A DNA stretch of 64,000 nt from Oceanobacillus sp. HTM 045. Its GTDB lineage: Bacteria > Pseudomonadota > Alphaproteobacteria > Rhodobacterales > Rhodobacteraceae. Shown one piece after another: positions 49,495 to 59,861 of this stretch. The stretch lies in contig WNWL01000006.1 of assembly GCA_009733745.1 (NCBI GenBank), positions 124,001 through 188,000 on the forward strand, in the 5' to 3' direction. The stretch's first letter is position 1, and each line of letters opens with the position of its first letter. The translations under genes were made by a program, and so were the position numbers. A model generated the notes under the pieces. That model saw nothing but the letters and a program-made list of their open reading frames with translations. It was not told where the DNA came from and did not search any database.

Positions 49495-51627
49495 CTACTC
49501 CGCCTCTTCCTGGCGCATCAGCACGGCGGAGACCGGGGCGAGGCGGGCGACCTCGCCGTTCTGTTCCATGCCCCAGCGCAGCAGGCCCTGCAGCATCGCC
49601 TCGGTCGGCGGGCCGATGACGATGGCCGCGCCGGTGCGCTCCGCGTCGCGGGCGGCGCGCTCGATGGCGTCGAACACCTGCGCCGCGGTCGAGCCTTGGG
49701 CGATGAAGCGGGTGTTGCGCAGGAAGGGCACGCCGAGCGGTTCCGCCGCCGCGTCGGCCACGCTGCGGAGCGTGGTCCGGCTGTCGACGAAGGCGAGCCC
49801 GGCCCTGGCGATCTCGGCCATCACCGCGTCCATCACCCGGCGGTCCTCGGTGGCGCGGCTGCCCATCTGGTTCATGGCGCCGACGGCGGTGCCGATCCGG
49901 GCGATCAGCCGGGCGGTCTGGGCGGCGATCTCCTCGTCGGTCATGCGGACGTAGATCGCGTCCGGGCCGGGATCCGCCGGGCCCTTCGGCTCCATCGGGA
50001 TCTGCGCCATCACCTCCAGCCCGGCCTCGCCGGCAGTGGCGGCGACCGACCCGGCACGGAGCGAACCGTCGGGCACGATCGCCAGCGTCACCGGCACGCC
50101 GAGGTCGCTCAGCGTCGCCGGGTCGATGCCGCCACTGGCGGCGTTGTCGATGATCACGGCGAGGAGCGGCGCGTCCTCCGGCGCAGTGAAGGCGACGGCG
50201 TTGCGCTGCCAGAGCGGCGCGTCGTCCGGCACCGGCGAGGGCACGACCTCGCCTTCCGTACCGGCGCCGCCATCGGCGCCCGGCGGGGCGATCAGCGAGA
50301 TGCCGCCGCCATCGGGCACGGCGGTGCCGCCGGGCAGCGCCGTCGTGCCATCGCCGGTGGGCGGCACGATCCGCAGCGCCCCGCCCGGTGTCGGCGTCGG
50401 CAGGCGCAGCGGGGTCGGCAGGACCGAGGGCACCGGCGCCGCGGTGGGCGACGGGGCCGGCGAAAACGAAGGCGCAGCGGAGGGCGCAACAGAAGGCGCG
50501 GCGGTCGGCAGCCGCACCGGCGTCGGCGCCGCGGACGGCACGGGCGTCGCGGTCGGCCGCGGCGTGGGCGTGGGCGTGGGCGTGGGCATTGGCGTCGGCG
50601 TGGCCGTCGGCAAGGGCGTCGGCGTCGCGGTCGGAAGCGGCGTCGGCGTGGCCGTTGGCACCGGTGTCGGCGTTGCGGTCGGCAGCGGCGTGGGCGTGGC
50701 CGTGGGAACCGGCGTCGGCGTGGCCGTCGGGACGGGGGTCGGGGTTGCCGTGGGCAGAGGCGTCGGTGTGGCCGTGGGCAGCGGCGTCGGCGTGGCTGTC
50801 GGCAGGGGCGTCGGGGTTGCCGTCGGCGCCGGAACAAGCGTGGCCGTGGGGACCGGGGTCGCGGACGGTGCCCTGGTCGGGGCTGTCGTCGGAATGGCCG
50901 TCGGAATGGCCGTGGGTGCGGCGCGCGTCGGCAGCGGGGTCGCGCTGGCGGTGGGGACCGCGACTGCCGCAGTTGTCGGTGCGGTTGTCGGTTCCGGGGC
51001 GTCCGTCGGCGGCACGATCGGGACGCGGGCCGGGCGATCGGTCGGACTCGGGGCGGCGGCGTTGGGTGCGGCTCCCGAGGGTCGGGCGCCCGTAGGCGCC
51101 GGGCTGACCGTGGGCGACGGGGCGCCGGTCGGCGGGAAGATGCGCACGACGGTCGGCGCGGGCGTCGCCGCGGCGGTCGCAGAGATGGTGGGAGCAGCGG
51201 TCGGAACGCTGGTCGGGGATGGGGATGGCGACGGCGTCGGGCTCAGCGCGGCGACGACCATCGTCGGCTCGGCGGCAGGCGTGCCGGCCGCCACGCCCTC
51301 CGGCGTGCTGCCGCTCCCGGTGCCGCCCGATCCGCCACCGGATCCACCCCCGTTGTCATTCGGGCCGCCGATGAAGGAGAAGAAGACCAGCGCCGCGCCG
51401 CCCGCGAGCACGCCGGCCAGAAGCCCGAGGCCGAATCGGCCGCCGCGGGGGCTGCTTTCCGGCGCCGCGAACGGGGCGACCGAGGGGTCCGCATCGGCCG
51501 GCGGCGCGGCCATGTCGGCAACGTAGCGCGGCCGCGGCTCGCCCGGCGCGCTCGGGTCCGCGCCGCCGTTTCCGCCGGTGCCCGTGCCATTGCCCTTGCC
51601 GCCGCCGTTGCCCTCGGTCTCGCTCAT
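49495..51627 (-). CDS. Divergent polysaccharide deacetylase (YibQ-like) with very long Pro/Thr/Ala linker
   Basis: 710 residues. A Gly-rich N-terminus is followed by one membrane helix (FGLGLLAGVLAGGAALVFFSFIGG, about residues 66-88). Then comes a low-complexity region of about 350 residues in which the octapeptide PTATPTPL/V is repeated ten times. The last 230 residues are the divergent deacetylase domain: LLAVIIDNAASGGIDP, VTLAIVPDG, VMAQIPMEPKGPADPGP, MGSRATEDRRVMDAVM, FVDSRTT. YibQ-like domains usually act in the periplasm on the cell wall. The repeat is probably a spacer across the periplasm or peptidoglycan. Confidence 0.88.
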   Translation of the reverse strand: MSETEGNGGGKGNGTGTGGNGGADPSAPGEPRPRYVADMAAPPADADPSVAPFAAPESSPRGGRFGLGLLAGVLAGGAALVFFSFIGGPNDNGGGSGGGSGGTGSGSTPEGVAAGTPAAEPTMVVAALSPTPSPSPSPTSVPTAAPTISATAAATPAPTVVRIFPPTGAPSPTVSPAPTGARPSGAAPNAAAPSPTDRPARVPIVPPTDAPEPTTAPTTAAVAVPTASATPLPTRAAPTAIPTAIPTTAPTRAPSATPVPTATLVPAPTATPTPLPTATPTPLPTATPTPLPTATPTPVPTATPTPVPTATPTPLPTATPTPVPTATPTPLPTATPTPLPTATPTPMPTPTPTPTPRPTATPVPSAAPTPVRLPTAAPSVAPSAAPSFSPAPSPTAAPVPSVLPTPLRLPTPTPGGALRIVPPTGDGTTALPGGTAVPDGGGISLIAPPGADGGAGTEGEVVPSPVPDDAPLWQRNAVAFTAPEDAPLLAVIIDNAASGGIDPATLSDLGVPVTLAIVPDGSLRAGSVAATAGEAGLEVMAQIPMEPKGPADPGPDAIYVRMTDEEIAAQTARLIARIGTAVGAMNQMGSRATEDRRVMDAVMAEIARAGLAFVDSRTTLRSVADAAAEPLGVPFLRNTRFIAQGSTAAQVFDAIERAARDAERTGAAIVIGPPTEAMLQGLLRWGMEQNGEVARLAPVSAVLMRQEEAE
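50587..50826 (-). repeat. Ten tandem 24-bp coding repeats
   Basis: Each unit encodes PTATPTP followed by Leu, Val or Met, inside the linker of the YibQ-like protein. Third codon positions differ between units, so selection acts on the peptide. It ends in PTPTPTPT. Copy number is likely to vary between strains. Confidence 0.9.
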
Positions 51628-51827
51628 CGCTCTGCCCCTCGCCCTCGTGCCCGCCCCCGCCCTCCCGGCCGCGTTGGGGCTGCGGCTGCTTGACGGGGCA
51701 GAGTGCAGAGTTGCATCTATAACCGCTCAGTGCGGATCGGGCCAGAACCCGCGCAACGCAAAAGGGAAATTCGCTTGGCCGTTGCACATTTGGCGAGCGG
51801 CGCCCTGGAAACCGCGAGGGGGACGAC

Positions 51828-52847
51828 ATGGCCGACACGCTGAAACCGCTGATCGCGAAGGCGATCGACGCCCCGCTCACCCGCGCGGAGGCCGAGGCCG
51901 CGTTCGGCATCATCATGTCCGGCGAGGCCACCCCGGCGCAGACCGGCGGCTTCCTCATGGTGCTGCGCACCCGCGGCGAGAGCGTCGACGAGATCGCCGG
52001 CGCGGCGGCGGTGATGCGCGCCAAGGCGGCGAAGGTGAAGGCGCCCGCGGGCGCGATCGACATCGTCGGCACCGGCGGAGACGGCAAGGGGACGCTGAAC
52101 ATCTCGACCGCCGCGGCCTTCGTGGTGGCGGGCGCGGGCGTGCCGGTGGCGAAGCACGGCAACCGCGCGCTCTCCTCCCGCTCGGGCGCGGGGGACGTGC
52201 TGGGCCAGCTCGGGGTCGAGGTGATGGTCGAGGCCGCGGTCGCGGAGAAGGCGCTGGCCGCCTGCGGGATCTGCTTCATGATGGCGCCGATGCACCATTC
52301 GGCGATGCGCTTCGTGCAGCCCGCGCGGGTGGAGCTGGGCACGCGGACGCTGTTCAACATTCTCGGGCCGCTGACCAACCCGGCGGGCGTGAAGCGCCAG
52401 CTCACCGGCGCGTTCTCGGCGGCGATGCTGCGCCCGATGGCGGAGACGCTGAAGGCGCTCGGCTCGGAGGCGGCCTGGCTGGTGCATGGCTCGGACGGAA
52501 CGGACGAGATCTCCATCGCCGGTCCCTCGACCGTGGTGGCGCTGGAAGGCGGCGGGATCTCCGAGCGGCAGGTCCACCCGGAGGAGGCCGGCCTGCCCGT
52601 GCACCCGTTCGAGGCCATCGTCGGCGGCACGCCGGAGGAGAACGCCAACGCCTTCCGCGCGCTGCTCGACGGCGCGGCGGGGGCCTACCGCGATGCCGTG
52701 GTGCTCAACTCCGCCGCCGCGCTGGTGGTGGCGGGCAAGGCGGCCGACCTGCGCGAGGGCGCGGCGCTGGCCGCGGAGAGCATCGACTGCGGCGCGGCGA
52801 GGGCGAAGGTCGCGGCACTTGGAGAGGCGACGCGGGGCAAGGGTTGA
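51828..52847 (+). CDS. trpD: Anthranilate phosphoribosyltransferase (TrpD)
   Basis: 339 residues. [17 protein letters not shown] binds PRPP, and [21 protein letters not shown] and [18 protein letters not shown] bind anthranilate. [10 protein letters not shown] and [11 protein letters not shown] complete the family pattern. It makes phosphoribosyl-anthranilate, the second step of tryptophan synthesis. The usual upstream partners trpE and trpG are not in the window. TrpC follows after one unrelated membrane-protein gene, same strand. The ATG at 51828 follows GAGGGGGACGAC. Confidence 0.97.
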   Translation: MADTLKPLIAKAIDAPLTRAEAEAAFGIIMSGEATPAQTGGFLMVLRTRGESVDEIAGAAAVMRAKAAKVKAPAGAIDIVGTGGDGKGTLNISTAAAFVVAGAGVPVAKHGNRALSSRSGAGDVLGQLGVEVMVEAAVAEKALAACGICFMMAPMHHSAMRFVQPARVELGTRTLFNILGPLTNPAGVKRQLTGAFSAAMLRPMAETLKALGSEAAWLVHGSDGTDEISIAGPSTVVALEGGGISERQVHPEEAGLPVHPFEAIVGGTPEENANAFRALLDGAAGAYRDAVVLNSAAALVVAGKAADLREGAALAAESIDCGAARAKVAALGEATRGKG

Positions 52848-52906
52848 AAAGGGTGGTTCTGGGAACGGCCGACCGCAGCGGACAGCCGCAGTAAGGAGTA
52901 GACGAG

Positions 52907-53632
52907 ATGTTCAAATTGTTCATGAAGCGCGGCGGCTGGTCGGTCATCTTCCCCTTCCTGCTCGCGCTCGTCGGCCTGATGGGTTATCTCGGCGCCAGCG
53001 ACGACGCGGCGCGGTTCGACGCCGAGGGCGTGGAGACGACCGCGACCGTCAGCAACCTGCGCAAGAGCACCCGGATGGGCGGGTCGGGCACGCGCTCGAC
53101 CGACTATTACGTGCGGGTCAGCTACTCCACCGGCAGCGCGATGGACGGGACGCTTAAGATACATTTCGCCGAGGAGAAGGTCTCGTCGAGCTTCTACGGG
53201 TCGCTGTCGAAGGGCGACAAGATCCCGGTCCGCTACCTCGCCAGCGAGCCGGGCGAGGCGGAGATCGAGCCGGGCGGCACTTCCGAGAACGCGATGTGGG
53301 CCGGGATCATGGGCCTGATCTTCGCGGTCCTCGGCGTGCTGCTGCTGGTGTTCATCCTGCGCGTCACCCGTCAGGCGTGGCGCGCGCGTGAGCAGGGGCT
53401 GGCGGTCGAGGGCACGGTCGACGACATCGCCAAGAAGGGCGACTTCTACGTCGTGAGCTTCAGCTACACGGGCAGCGACGGCACCCGCCACGAGGCCCGG
53501 ATGCCGCCGAAGCGGGCGAAGAAGGTGGCCGGGTTGGAGGTCGGCAGCCGGATCACCGTCTTCTACCACCCGGACGACCCGAAGCGCGCCTTCTGGGAGG
53601 GCGACGTGGGCCCGCGCGAACGCGCCGCCTAG
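52907..53632 (+). CDS. DUF3592 membrane protein
   Basis: 241 residues. There is one N-terminal helix ([16 protein letters not shown]). A domain with the DUF3592 signature follows ([53 protein letters not shown]). A second helix ([22 protein letters not shown]) is next, then a second half-domain of similar form ([44 protein letters not shown]). The protein looks like an internal duplication. Function unknown. It is placed between trpD and trpC. Confidence 0.85.
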   Translation: MFKLFMKRGGWSVIFPFLLALVGLMGYLGASDDAARFDAEGVETTATVSNLRKSTRMGGSGTRSTDYYVRVSYSTGSAMDGTLKIHFAEEKVSSSFYGSLSKGDKIPVRYLASEPGEAEIEPGGTSENAMWAGIMGLIFAVLGVLLLVFILRVTRQAWRAREQGLAVEGTVDDIAKKGDFYVVSFSYTGSDGTRHEARMPPKRAKKVAGLEVGSRITVFYHPDDPKRAFWEGDVGPRERAA

Positions 53633-53695
53633 GCTTTGCCCCCGGTCTTTGCGCCTGGGCTTTGCGTGGACCCGCGCGGGGGAGTATCAGGGCGC

Positions 53696-54511
53696 ATGAG
53701 CACGATTCTGGAAAAGATCCGGGCCTACAAGCTCGAGGAAGTGGCCGCGGCGAAGGCGGCGCGCCCGCTGGCCGAGGTCGAGGCGGCGGCGCGGGCGGCG
53801 GACCCGGTGCGGCCCTTCATGGGCGCGCTGGCCGGGGCCATCGCCGAGGGCCGCTACGGGCTGATCGCCGAGATCAAGAAGGCAAGCCCTTCCAAGGGCC
53901 TGATCCGCGCCGATTTCGACCCGCCGGCGCTGGCCCGGGCCTACGAGGCGGGGGGCGCCACCTGCCTGAGCGTGCTGACCGACACGCCGAGCTTTCAGGG
54001 CGCGCCCGAGTTCCTCGTCGCCGCGCGCGGCGCGACCGCCCTGCCCGCGATCCGCAAGGATTTCATGTACGACACCTACCAGGTGGCGGAGGCCCGCGCG
54101 CTGGGGGCGGACTGCATCCTGATCATCATGGCGAGCGTCTCCGACGCGCAGGCCTCGGAGCTGGAGGAAGCGGCCTTCGCCTGGGGCATGGACGCGCTGA
54201 TCGAGGTGCACAACCGCGCGGAACTCGACCGGGCGCTGGCGCTGAAGTCGCGCCTGCTCGGGGTCAACAACCGCGACCTGAACACCTTCGAGACCACGCT
54301 GGCGACCACCGAGGCGCTGGCGCCGCTGGTGCCGGAGGGCTACCTGCTGGTCGGCGAGAGCGGGCTCTTCACGCCGGCCGATCTCGCCCGCCTCGCCCGC
54401 GTCGGCGCGCGAGCCTTCCTGATCGGCGAGAGCCTGATGCGCCAGGACGATGTCGCCGCGGCCACGCGCGCCCTGCTGGCCGACCCCCTGCCCCTGCAGG
54501 GTGCGGCATGA
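53696..54511 (+). CDS. trpC: Indole-3-glycerol-phosphate synthase (TrpC)
   Basis: 271 residues, a TIM barrel. [65 protein letters not shown] and [13 protein letters not shown] follow the expected order, including catalytic Lys and Glu. It closes the indole ring in tryptophan synthesis. The ATG at 53696 follows GGGGGAGTATCAG. Its stop overlaps the moaC start (ATGA), so tryptophan and molybdopterin genes are translationally linked, a usual Rhodobacterales arrangement. Confidence 0.97.
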   Translation: MSTILEKIRAYKLEEVAAAKAARPLAEVEAAARAADPVRPFMGALAGAIAEGRYGLIAEIKKASPSKGLIRADFDPPALARAYEAGGATCLSVLTDTPSFQGAPEFLVAARGATALPAIRKDFMYDTYQVAEARALGADCILIIMASVSDAQASELEEAAFAWGMDALIEVHNRAELDRALALKSRLLGVNNRDLNTFETTLATTEALAPLVPEGYLLVGESGLFTPADLARLARVGARAFLIGESLMRQDDVAAATRALLADPLPLQGAA

Positions 54512-54981
54512 GCGAGCTCACCCATTTCGACGCCGAGGGCAACGCGGTCATGGTCGACGTCGGCGCCAAGCCCGCGACCGAGCGCACCGCCACGGCCAGG
54601 GGCACGGTGGTGATGGCGCCGGAGACGCTGGCCCTCGTCACCGAGGGCCGGGCGAAGAAGGGCGACGTGTTGGCCGTGGCGCAGCTTGCCGGGATCATGG
54701 CGGCGAAGAAGACGCCCGACCTGATCCCGCTCTGCCACCCGCTCCAGCTCTCGAAGGTGACGGTGGACCTCGCGCCCGCGCCGCCCGACCGGGTGGAGAT
54801 CGAGGCGACCGTGAAGCTCACCGGCAAGACCGGGGTGGAGATGGAGGCGCTGACCGCCGTCTCGGTCGCGGCGCTGACCGTCTACGACATGCTCAAGGCG
54901 GCGGACAAGGCGATGCGGATCGAGGGCATCCGCCTGACCCACAAGGCCGGCGGCAAGTCCGGCACCTACACGGCCGAGTGA
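54508..54981 (+). CDS. moaC: Cyclic pyranopterin monophosphate synthase (MoaC)
   Basis: 157 residues. [16 protein letters not shown], the [13 protein letters not shown] core and [26 protein letters not shown] are the MoaC fingerprint. It converts 3',8-cyclo-7,8-dihydroguanosine triphosphate into cyclic pyranopterin phosphate, the second part of the first molybdenum-cofactor step after MoaA. It overlaps trpC by four bases and shares one base with moeA (TGATG). Confidence 0.97.
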   Translation: MSELTHFDAEGNAVMVDVGAKPATERTATARGTVVMAPETLALVTEGRAKKGDVLAVAQLAGIMAAKKTPDLIPLCHPLQLSKVTVDLAPAPPDRVEIEATVKLTGKTGVEMEALTAVSVAALTVYDMLKAADKAMRIEGIRLTHKAGGKSGTYTAE

Positions 54982-56171
54982 TGCTCTCGACGGCGGAGGC
55001 GATCGACCGGCTGCTGGCGCTGGCCCGTGTCACCGGCACCGAGACGGTGCCGCTGGCCGAGGCAGCTGGCCGAGTGCTCGCAGCTGATGCCGTCGCGCGG
55101 CGCACCCAGCCGCCCTTCCCCGCCTCCGCGATGGATGGCTACGCCGTGCGCGCGGCGGAGGCCGTCGCCGGCGCGGTACTCGACGTGGCGGGAGAGGCGC
55201 AGGCGGGCCGGGCCTTCGGCGGCGCGCTGCCCCCGGGCGCCGCGATCCGCATCTTCACCGGCGCGCCGGTGCCCGAGGGTGCGGACGCGATCCTGATCCA
55301 GGAGAACGCCACCCGCGACGGCGACCGGATCACTGTGACCGAGGCCCCGGCGGAGGGCGAGTACGTCCGCCCCGCGGGCACGGACTTCAGGGCCGGCGCG
55401 ACGCTTGCCGCGCCGAGGCGGCTCACCGCCAGCGACGTCGCCCTGCTGGCGGCGATGAACATCCCCGAGGTCACCGTCGCCCGCCGCCCGGTGGTGGCGC
55501 TGATCCCGACCGGGGACGAACTGGTGATGCCGGGCGAGGAGCCCGGGCCGGACCAGATCGTCGCCTCCAACAATTTCGGCCTCGCGGCGATGCTCGCGGC
55601 GGCGGGGGCGGAGCCGCGGATGCTGCCCATCGCCCGCGACACCGAGGAGAGCCTGCGCGCCCGGCTGGACGAGGCGGCGGGCGCCGACCTGATCGTCACG
55701 ATCGGCGGCGCGTCGGTCGGCGACCACGACCTGGTGCAGGACGTGGCCGGCGCGGCGGGGCTCGACCTCTCCTTCTACAAGATCGCGATGCGGCCCGGGA
55801 AACCGCTGATGGCGGGGCGGCTGGGCGGCGCGGCGCTGGTCGGCCTGCCCGGCAACCCGGTCTCGGCGATGGTCTGCGGCGAGATTTTTCTCCGCCCGCT
55901 GCTCGACGCGATGCTCGGCCTGCCGGGTGCACCGCGTGCGCGGGAGGTGGCGATCCTCGCCGAGCCGCTCGGCCCCAACGGCCCCCGCGAGCACTACATG
56001 CGCGCCACCCTGACGGGAACGGCGGACGGGCGGCGGATCTGCCGGGTGGCGCCGCGGCAGGATTCGAGCCTGCTCTCGGTGCTCGCCACGGCCAACGCTC
56101 TGGCGGTGCGCCCGCCCCATGCCCCGGCGGCCGAAGCCGGCGAGACCGTCGAGGTCATTCCGCTCGCCTGA
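54981..56171 (+). CDS. moeA: Molybdopterin molybdenumtransferase (MoeA)
   Basis: 396 residues. PFPASAMDGYAVRA begins the active-site cleft, followed by IFTGAPVPEGADAILIQEN, the subdomain IPTGDELV, TIGGASVGDHDLVQD, MRPGKPLMAG and LPGNPVSAMV. It inserts molybdate into adenylylated molybdopterin. It is coupled to moaC by TGATG. Its 3' end is followed by the lexA promoter. Confidence 0.96.
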   Translation: MLSTAEAIDRLLALARVTGTETVPLAEAAGRVLAADAVARRTQPPFPASAMDGYAVRAAEAVAGAVLDVAGEAQAGRAFGGALPPGAAIRIFTGAPVPEGADAILIQENATRDGDRITVTEAPAEGEYVRPAGTDFRAGATLAAPRRLTASDVALLAAMNIPEVTVARRPVVALIPTGDELVMPGEEPGPDQIVASNNFGLAAMLAAAGAEPRMLPIARDTEESLRARLDEAAGADLIVTIGGASVGDHDLVQDVAGAAGLDLSFYKIAMRPGKPLMAGRLGGAALVGLPGNPVSAMVCGEIFLRPLLDAMLGLPGAPRAREVAILAEPLGPNGPREHYMRATLTGTADGRRICRVAPRQDSSLLSVLATANALAVRPPHAPAAEAGETVEVIPLA

Positions 56172-56212
56172 GCCCGTTTCACCCGGTTTCGAGGCGGAAC
56201 CGACGGAACGGA

Positions 56213-56241
56213 TTGACACAAATCAGGAACTTAACTAGAAC
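56213..56241 (+). promoter_or_regulatory. lexA promoter overlapped by an alphaproteobacterial SOS box
   Basis: TTGACA at 56213-56218 and TAGAAC at 56236-56241 (17-base spacing) form a sigma70-type promoter. GAAC-N7-GAAC at 56227-56241 is the direct-repeat LexA box known from Rhodobacter and Rhizobium, and covers the -10. LexA bound there would repress its own gene. Confidence 0.85.
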
Positions 56242-56286
56242 AAGAAGGCCAATGGGGGAGTTGGTCACACCGGGCGAGAGAGAAGA

Positions 56287-57012
56287 ATGCTGACCCGCAA
56301 GCAATACGACCTCCTGATGTTCATCCACAAGCGCATGCAGCGGGACGGTGTCTCGCCCTCCTTCGACGAGATGAAGGACGCGCTGGACCTGCGCTCGAAG
56401 TCGGGCATCCACCGGTTGATCACCGCGCTGGAGGAACGGGGCTTCATCCGCCGCCTCGCCCACCGGGCGCGCGCGGTCGAGATCCTGCGCCTGCCGGAGA
56501 ACCTGGACGACCGCGCCGGGCGCGGCGGCTTCCAGCCCTCGGTGATCGAGGGCGACCGCGGCGCCGCCGAGCGCGACGCGGCGGCGATGGCCCGGATGGG
56601 GGCCGCACCCGTCACCGGCGCCGCCTCGGCAATGGACATCCCGCTGGTCGGCCGGATCGCCGCGGGCGTGCCGATCGAGGCGATCCAGCAGTCGGGCCCG
56701 CATGTCGGCGTGCCGTCGATGATGCTGTCCTCCTCGGGCGAGCATTTTGCGCTGGAGGTCAAGGGCGACTCGATGATCGATGCCGGCATCCACGAGGGCG
56801 ACCTCGTGGTGATCCACCGGCAGGACGACGCGCAGACCGGCGACATCGTCGTGGCGCTGATCGAGAACCAGGAAGCGACGCTGAAGCGGCTGCGCCGGAA
56901 GGGCGGCGCGATCGCGCTGGAAGCGGCCAATCCCGCCTACGAGACGCGCGTCTACCGCAACGACCAGGTGCGCATCCAGGGGCGCATGGTCGGGCTGATC
57001 CGTACCTACTGA
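56287..57012 (+). CDS. lexA: SOS repressor LexA
   Basis: 241 residues. The N-terminal winged helix ([20 protein letters not shown], then [20 protein letters not shown]) binds the SOS box. The self-cleavage site is Ala126-Gly127 in RIAAGVPIE. The serine-lysine dyad is Ser162 (GDSMIDAGI) and Lys200 (EATLKRL). The linker is longer than in E. coli LexA, as is common in alphaproteobacteria. On DNA damage RecA stimulates cleavage. An SOS box lies over its own promoter. Confidence 0.97.
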   Translation: MLTRKQYDLLMFIHKRMQRDGVSPSFDEMKDALDLRSKSGIHRLITALEERGFIRRLAHRARAVEILRLPENLDDRAGRGGFQPSVIEGDRGAAERDAAAMARMGAAPVTGAASAMDIPLVGRIAAGVPIEAIQQSGPHVGVPSMMLSSSGEHFALEVKGDSMIDAGIHEGDLVVIHRQDDAQTGDIVVALIENQEATLKRLRRKGGAIALEAANPAYETRVYRNDQVRIQGRMVGLIRTY

Positions 57013-57042
57013 AGATCTGCGAACAGCGCGCGGCGTGGCGGC

Positions 57043-57480
57043 TCAGGCCGCGTCGCGCCGCGCCTTCGCATTCCCGGAAATCGCCTCGCTGAGCCGCGTC
57101 AGCAGCATGTGCAGCGTGCCGCGGCCGTGCGGCTGGTGCGGGCGAGGCTCACCGCTTTCCGGCGCACCGCCTTCCGGCGCCCCGCCTTCCAGCGCATCCA
57201 GCGCATCGGCGGCCTTGCCGCGCAGCGCGTCGATCTCAGCGGCGGCGGCGCGTTCGCGCTCGGACACGATCCAGCGGATACCGCCGCGGCGCGGGGTGGC
57301 GGCCTTGCGGCCGATCTCGGCCAGCGCCTCCTGCGTCGCCAGCGCGCCCAGCGCGAGGCGGATCGAGCGGGCGTAGGGCGCGAGCGCCGGGCGGGGGTCG
57401 GTCCCGGACAGGCCCGACTCCACCAGCGCCCGCCCGATGGCGTCGCAGGTGCGTTCGATCATCCTGAGTTCCGGCGACAT
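57043..57480 (-). CDS. Hypothetical protein, about 145 residues
   Basis: The start is uncertain among ATGs at 57480, 57486 and 57495; GGAGA spacing favours 57480 (MSPELRMIERTCDAIGRAL). It is mostly helical and charged, with a low-complexity GGAPEGGAPESGEP segment near residue 105 and a basic C-terminus. No recognised family. It lies between convergent lexA and the comEC end, 120 bases after comEC on the same strand. Confidence 0.6.
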   Translation of the reverse strand: MSPELRMIERTCDAIGRALVESGLSGTDPRPALAPYARSIRLALGALATQEALAEIGRKAATPRRGGIRWIVSERERAAAAEIDALRGKAADALDALEGGAPEGGAPESGEPRPHQPHGRGTLHMLLTRLSEAISGNAKARRDAA

Positions 57481-57600
57481 GCCCATTTCTCCCATGCTTC
57501 CCGTGCAGGATAGACTCGCGGCACGGCGTCGCGCTGTGAGTCTTGCCACGTTCATCCCGGCAATTTCCTGGAGGTGGGTCGCCGCGGGGCGGCGGAAGGT

Positions 57601-59718
57601 TCAGTCGGCCGGCGACCAGAGCCTGCGCGCGCCGCCGCGCGCGGTGCGGATGGCGATGCCCTGCCCCGCCGCGTCGATCGCCAGCGCGCCGCCGGCGCGA
57701 AGCTCGTCCCTGCCGATCAGCACGCATTTGCCGGGCACCTCGCCCCGCGCGCCGCCTGCGATCAGCAGCGTGCGCGGCTGGCAAAGCTCCGCCAGCACGT
57801 CTTCCTTCGGGCGGTTGGAGCGCACCACCTCGACCGCCCAGCCGTTCGAGAGCGTGGTCCTGCTCCAGCCTCTTCCCGTCTCCATGCCGGGCCGCGCGGC
57901 GGCCTCTTCCTGCGTCGCGCCGTCGCCGTCGCGGCGGAGCCAGTTCTCGGCGACGAAGCCCTCGCCGCGGGCCCGGTCCAGCACCCGCCCCTCCGGCCCC
58001 ATCAGGCCGATCAGGCGGCCCGAATCCGCCACCAGCAGTTCCGGGCGCGGCGGCGCCGTGGCCCAGACGACGATCCCGAGCGCCAGCGGCACCGCGCCGA
58101 GCGCCCGCCACGGCCCGCGCCAGATCACCGCCCAGACCCCGCCGAGCGAGACCAGCCAGAGCACCTCCTGCGGCGCGGCGTGGACGTAGCGCGCCGCGCC
58201 CTCCCAGCCCGCGACCGTGTGCGCGACGGCGAGCACGGCCCCGATCCCCGCGCCCATCAGGTCGAGCGCGGGCTGGGCGAGGCCGAAGGGCGCGAGCACC
58301 GCCGCGGCGATGGCCATCGGCGCGATCCAGAGGCCCATCACCGGCACCGCGCCGAGATTGGCGGCGAGCCCGTAGGTGCCGGTCCGGTTGAAGTGGTAGG
58401 CGGCGTAAGGCGCGGTCGCGAGACCGGCGAGCAGGCTGGTCATCACCAGACCGCCGGAATAGAGCGCCGCCGCCCGGCCGATCCGCGCCGCGAGGCCGCG
58501 CTTCTCCCGCCGCCGGTCGCGGTCCACCCGGCGAAGCTGCCAGTCGCGCAGCGCCTCGTAGCCCGCGACCAGCGCCGCCGTGGCGGCGAAGGACATCTGG
58601 AAGCCCACGTCCATCAGGCTGACCGGCCGGATGGCCAGAACGATCACCGCGGCCAGCGCCAGCGCCCGCAGCGTCACGGCGGGCCGGTCCATCAGCACGG
58701 CGGTGAAGGCGACCGCGACCATGATGAAGGCGCGCTGCGTCGCCACCGTCGCGCCCGAGAGCGCGAGGTAGCCCGCCCCCGCCATCAGCGCGATCACCGC
58801 GGCCCATTTCTTGACCGGGTAGCGCAGCGACAAAGCGGGCAGCGCGGCGAGCAGCAGCCGCGCGATCGCGAAGACCAGCCCGGTCAGGATGCCCATGTGC
58901 AGGCCGGAGATGGCCAGCAGGTGCGCGAGGTTGGAGATCCGCAGCGCCTCCGCGTCCCGCTCGTCGATCCCGGCCCGGTCTCCGGTGACGATGGCGGCGG
59001 CGAAGGCGCCCTGCGCGCCGGGTAGCCGGGCGCGGAGCCCGTCGGCGAGTTCCTGCCGGAACCGCGCGATCCCGAGCCCGACGGCGTCCAACAGCGCGGG
59101 CGGCTCGGGCTCCGGCAGCACCTCCGCGAAGCCCTGCGCGTAGCCGACCGCGCCGAGGCGCTGGAAGAAGGCGTTGCGGCGGAAGTCGTAGGCGCCCGGT
59201 TCCACCGGCCCGCCCGGCGGCATCAGGCGGGCATAGACCCGGACCCAGTCGCCCGGGCGCGGCGCGACCAGCGGGTCGGTATCGACCAGCGAGATTCGCA
59301 CCGTGGCGGGCCATTCGTCCGGCTCCAGCCCGTAGATCGTCACCTCGTCGAGCAGCACCCGCGGCGCGCCGGATCGCGAGCGGCTAAGCTCGCGCACCCG
59401 GCCCTCCACCGTCTCCGACATCGGCCAGGAGAGCATCGGCGCATCGACCCGGTGGGCGTGGCCGACCGCCAGCCCGTAGCCCGCGGCCATCGCCGTCAGC
59501 GCCAGTCCCGCCGCCAGCGCGCCCCAGCCGAGCCTCCGGAACCCCGGCATCAGCAGTGCGGCCAGCGGCGCCAGCACTACCTGCGTTGTCCACCAGGGCG
59601 GCTCCGTGCCGATCGCGAAATAGGCCCAGATGCCGAACCCCATGAGGACCGGCAGCCAGAGGATCGCGCGGCGCGCCTCGCGATCCCAAACCCGCACCCA
59701 GGCCTGCTTGGGCGCCAC
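57601..59718 (-). CDS. comEC: ComEC/Rec2-family DNA-uptake channel protein
   Basis: 705 residues from the GTG at 59718 (VAPKQAW..., after GGGAGAGAGCA). Two N-terminal helices come first, then a DUF4131-like soluble part. The competence domain has [39 protein letters not shown], the hallmark of ComEC, and helices with [12 protein letters not shown] and [15 protein letters not shown]. The C-terminal 130 residues are a reduced soluble domain; the metallo-beta-lactamase HxHxDH motif of Bacillus ComEC is absent, as I recall for many alphaproteobacteria. It would pass single-stranded DNA across the inner membrane during natural transformation. Confidence 0.92.
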   Translation of the reverse strand: MAPKQAWVRVWDREARRAILWLPVLMGFGIWAYFAIGTEPPWWTTQVVLAPLAALLMPGFRRLGWGALAAGLALTAMAAGYGLAVGHAHRVDAPMLSWPMSETVEGRVRELSRSRSGAPRVLLDEVTIYGLEPDEWPATVRISLVDTDPLVAPRPGDWVRVYARLMPPGGPVEPGAYDFRRNAFFQRLGAVGYAQGFAEVLPEPEPPALLDAVGLGIARFRQELADGLRARLPGAQGAFAAAIVTGDRAGIDERDAEALRISNLAHLLAISGLHMGILTGLVFAIARLLLAALPALSLRYPVKKWAAVIALMAGAGYLALSGATVATQRAFIMVAVAFTAVLMDRPAVTLRALALAAVIVLAIRPVSLMDVGFQMSFAATAALVAGYEALRDWQLRRVDRDRRREKRGLAARIGRAAALYSGGLVMTSLLAGLATAPYAAYHFNRTGTYGLAANLGAVPVMGLWIAPMAIAAAVLAPFGLAQPALDLMGAGIGAVLAVAHTVAGWEGAARYVHAAPQEVLWLVSLGGVWAVIWRGPWRALGAVPLALGIVVWATAPPRPELLVADSGRLIGLMGPEGRVLDRARGEGFVAENWLRRDGDGATQEEAAARPGMETGRGWSRTTLSNGWAVEVVRSNRPKEDVLAELCQPRTLLIAGGARGEVPGKCVLIGRDELRAGGALAIDAAGQGIAIRTARGGARRLWSPAD

Positions 59719-59861
59719 TGCTCTCTCCCGCCTTGTTCTCCTGCCCGGCACCCGCCATAAAGCGCCCCGAACCATTCGCGGCACGGATCCCGGCGGGGCG
59801 CCGCTACCATAGCGCGCATGACCCGCCCGGCCACAAGCAGAGAAAGCGTCAGAGCAACAGC

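Noticed and set aside
50587-50826. The 24-bp repeats as a non-coding satellite
   Set aside because: They keep the frame and the peptide PTATPTP while third bases vary, so they are part of the YibQ-like coding region.
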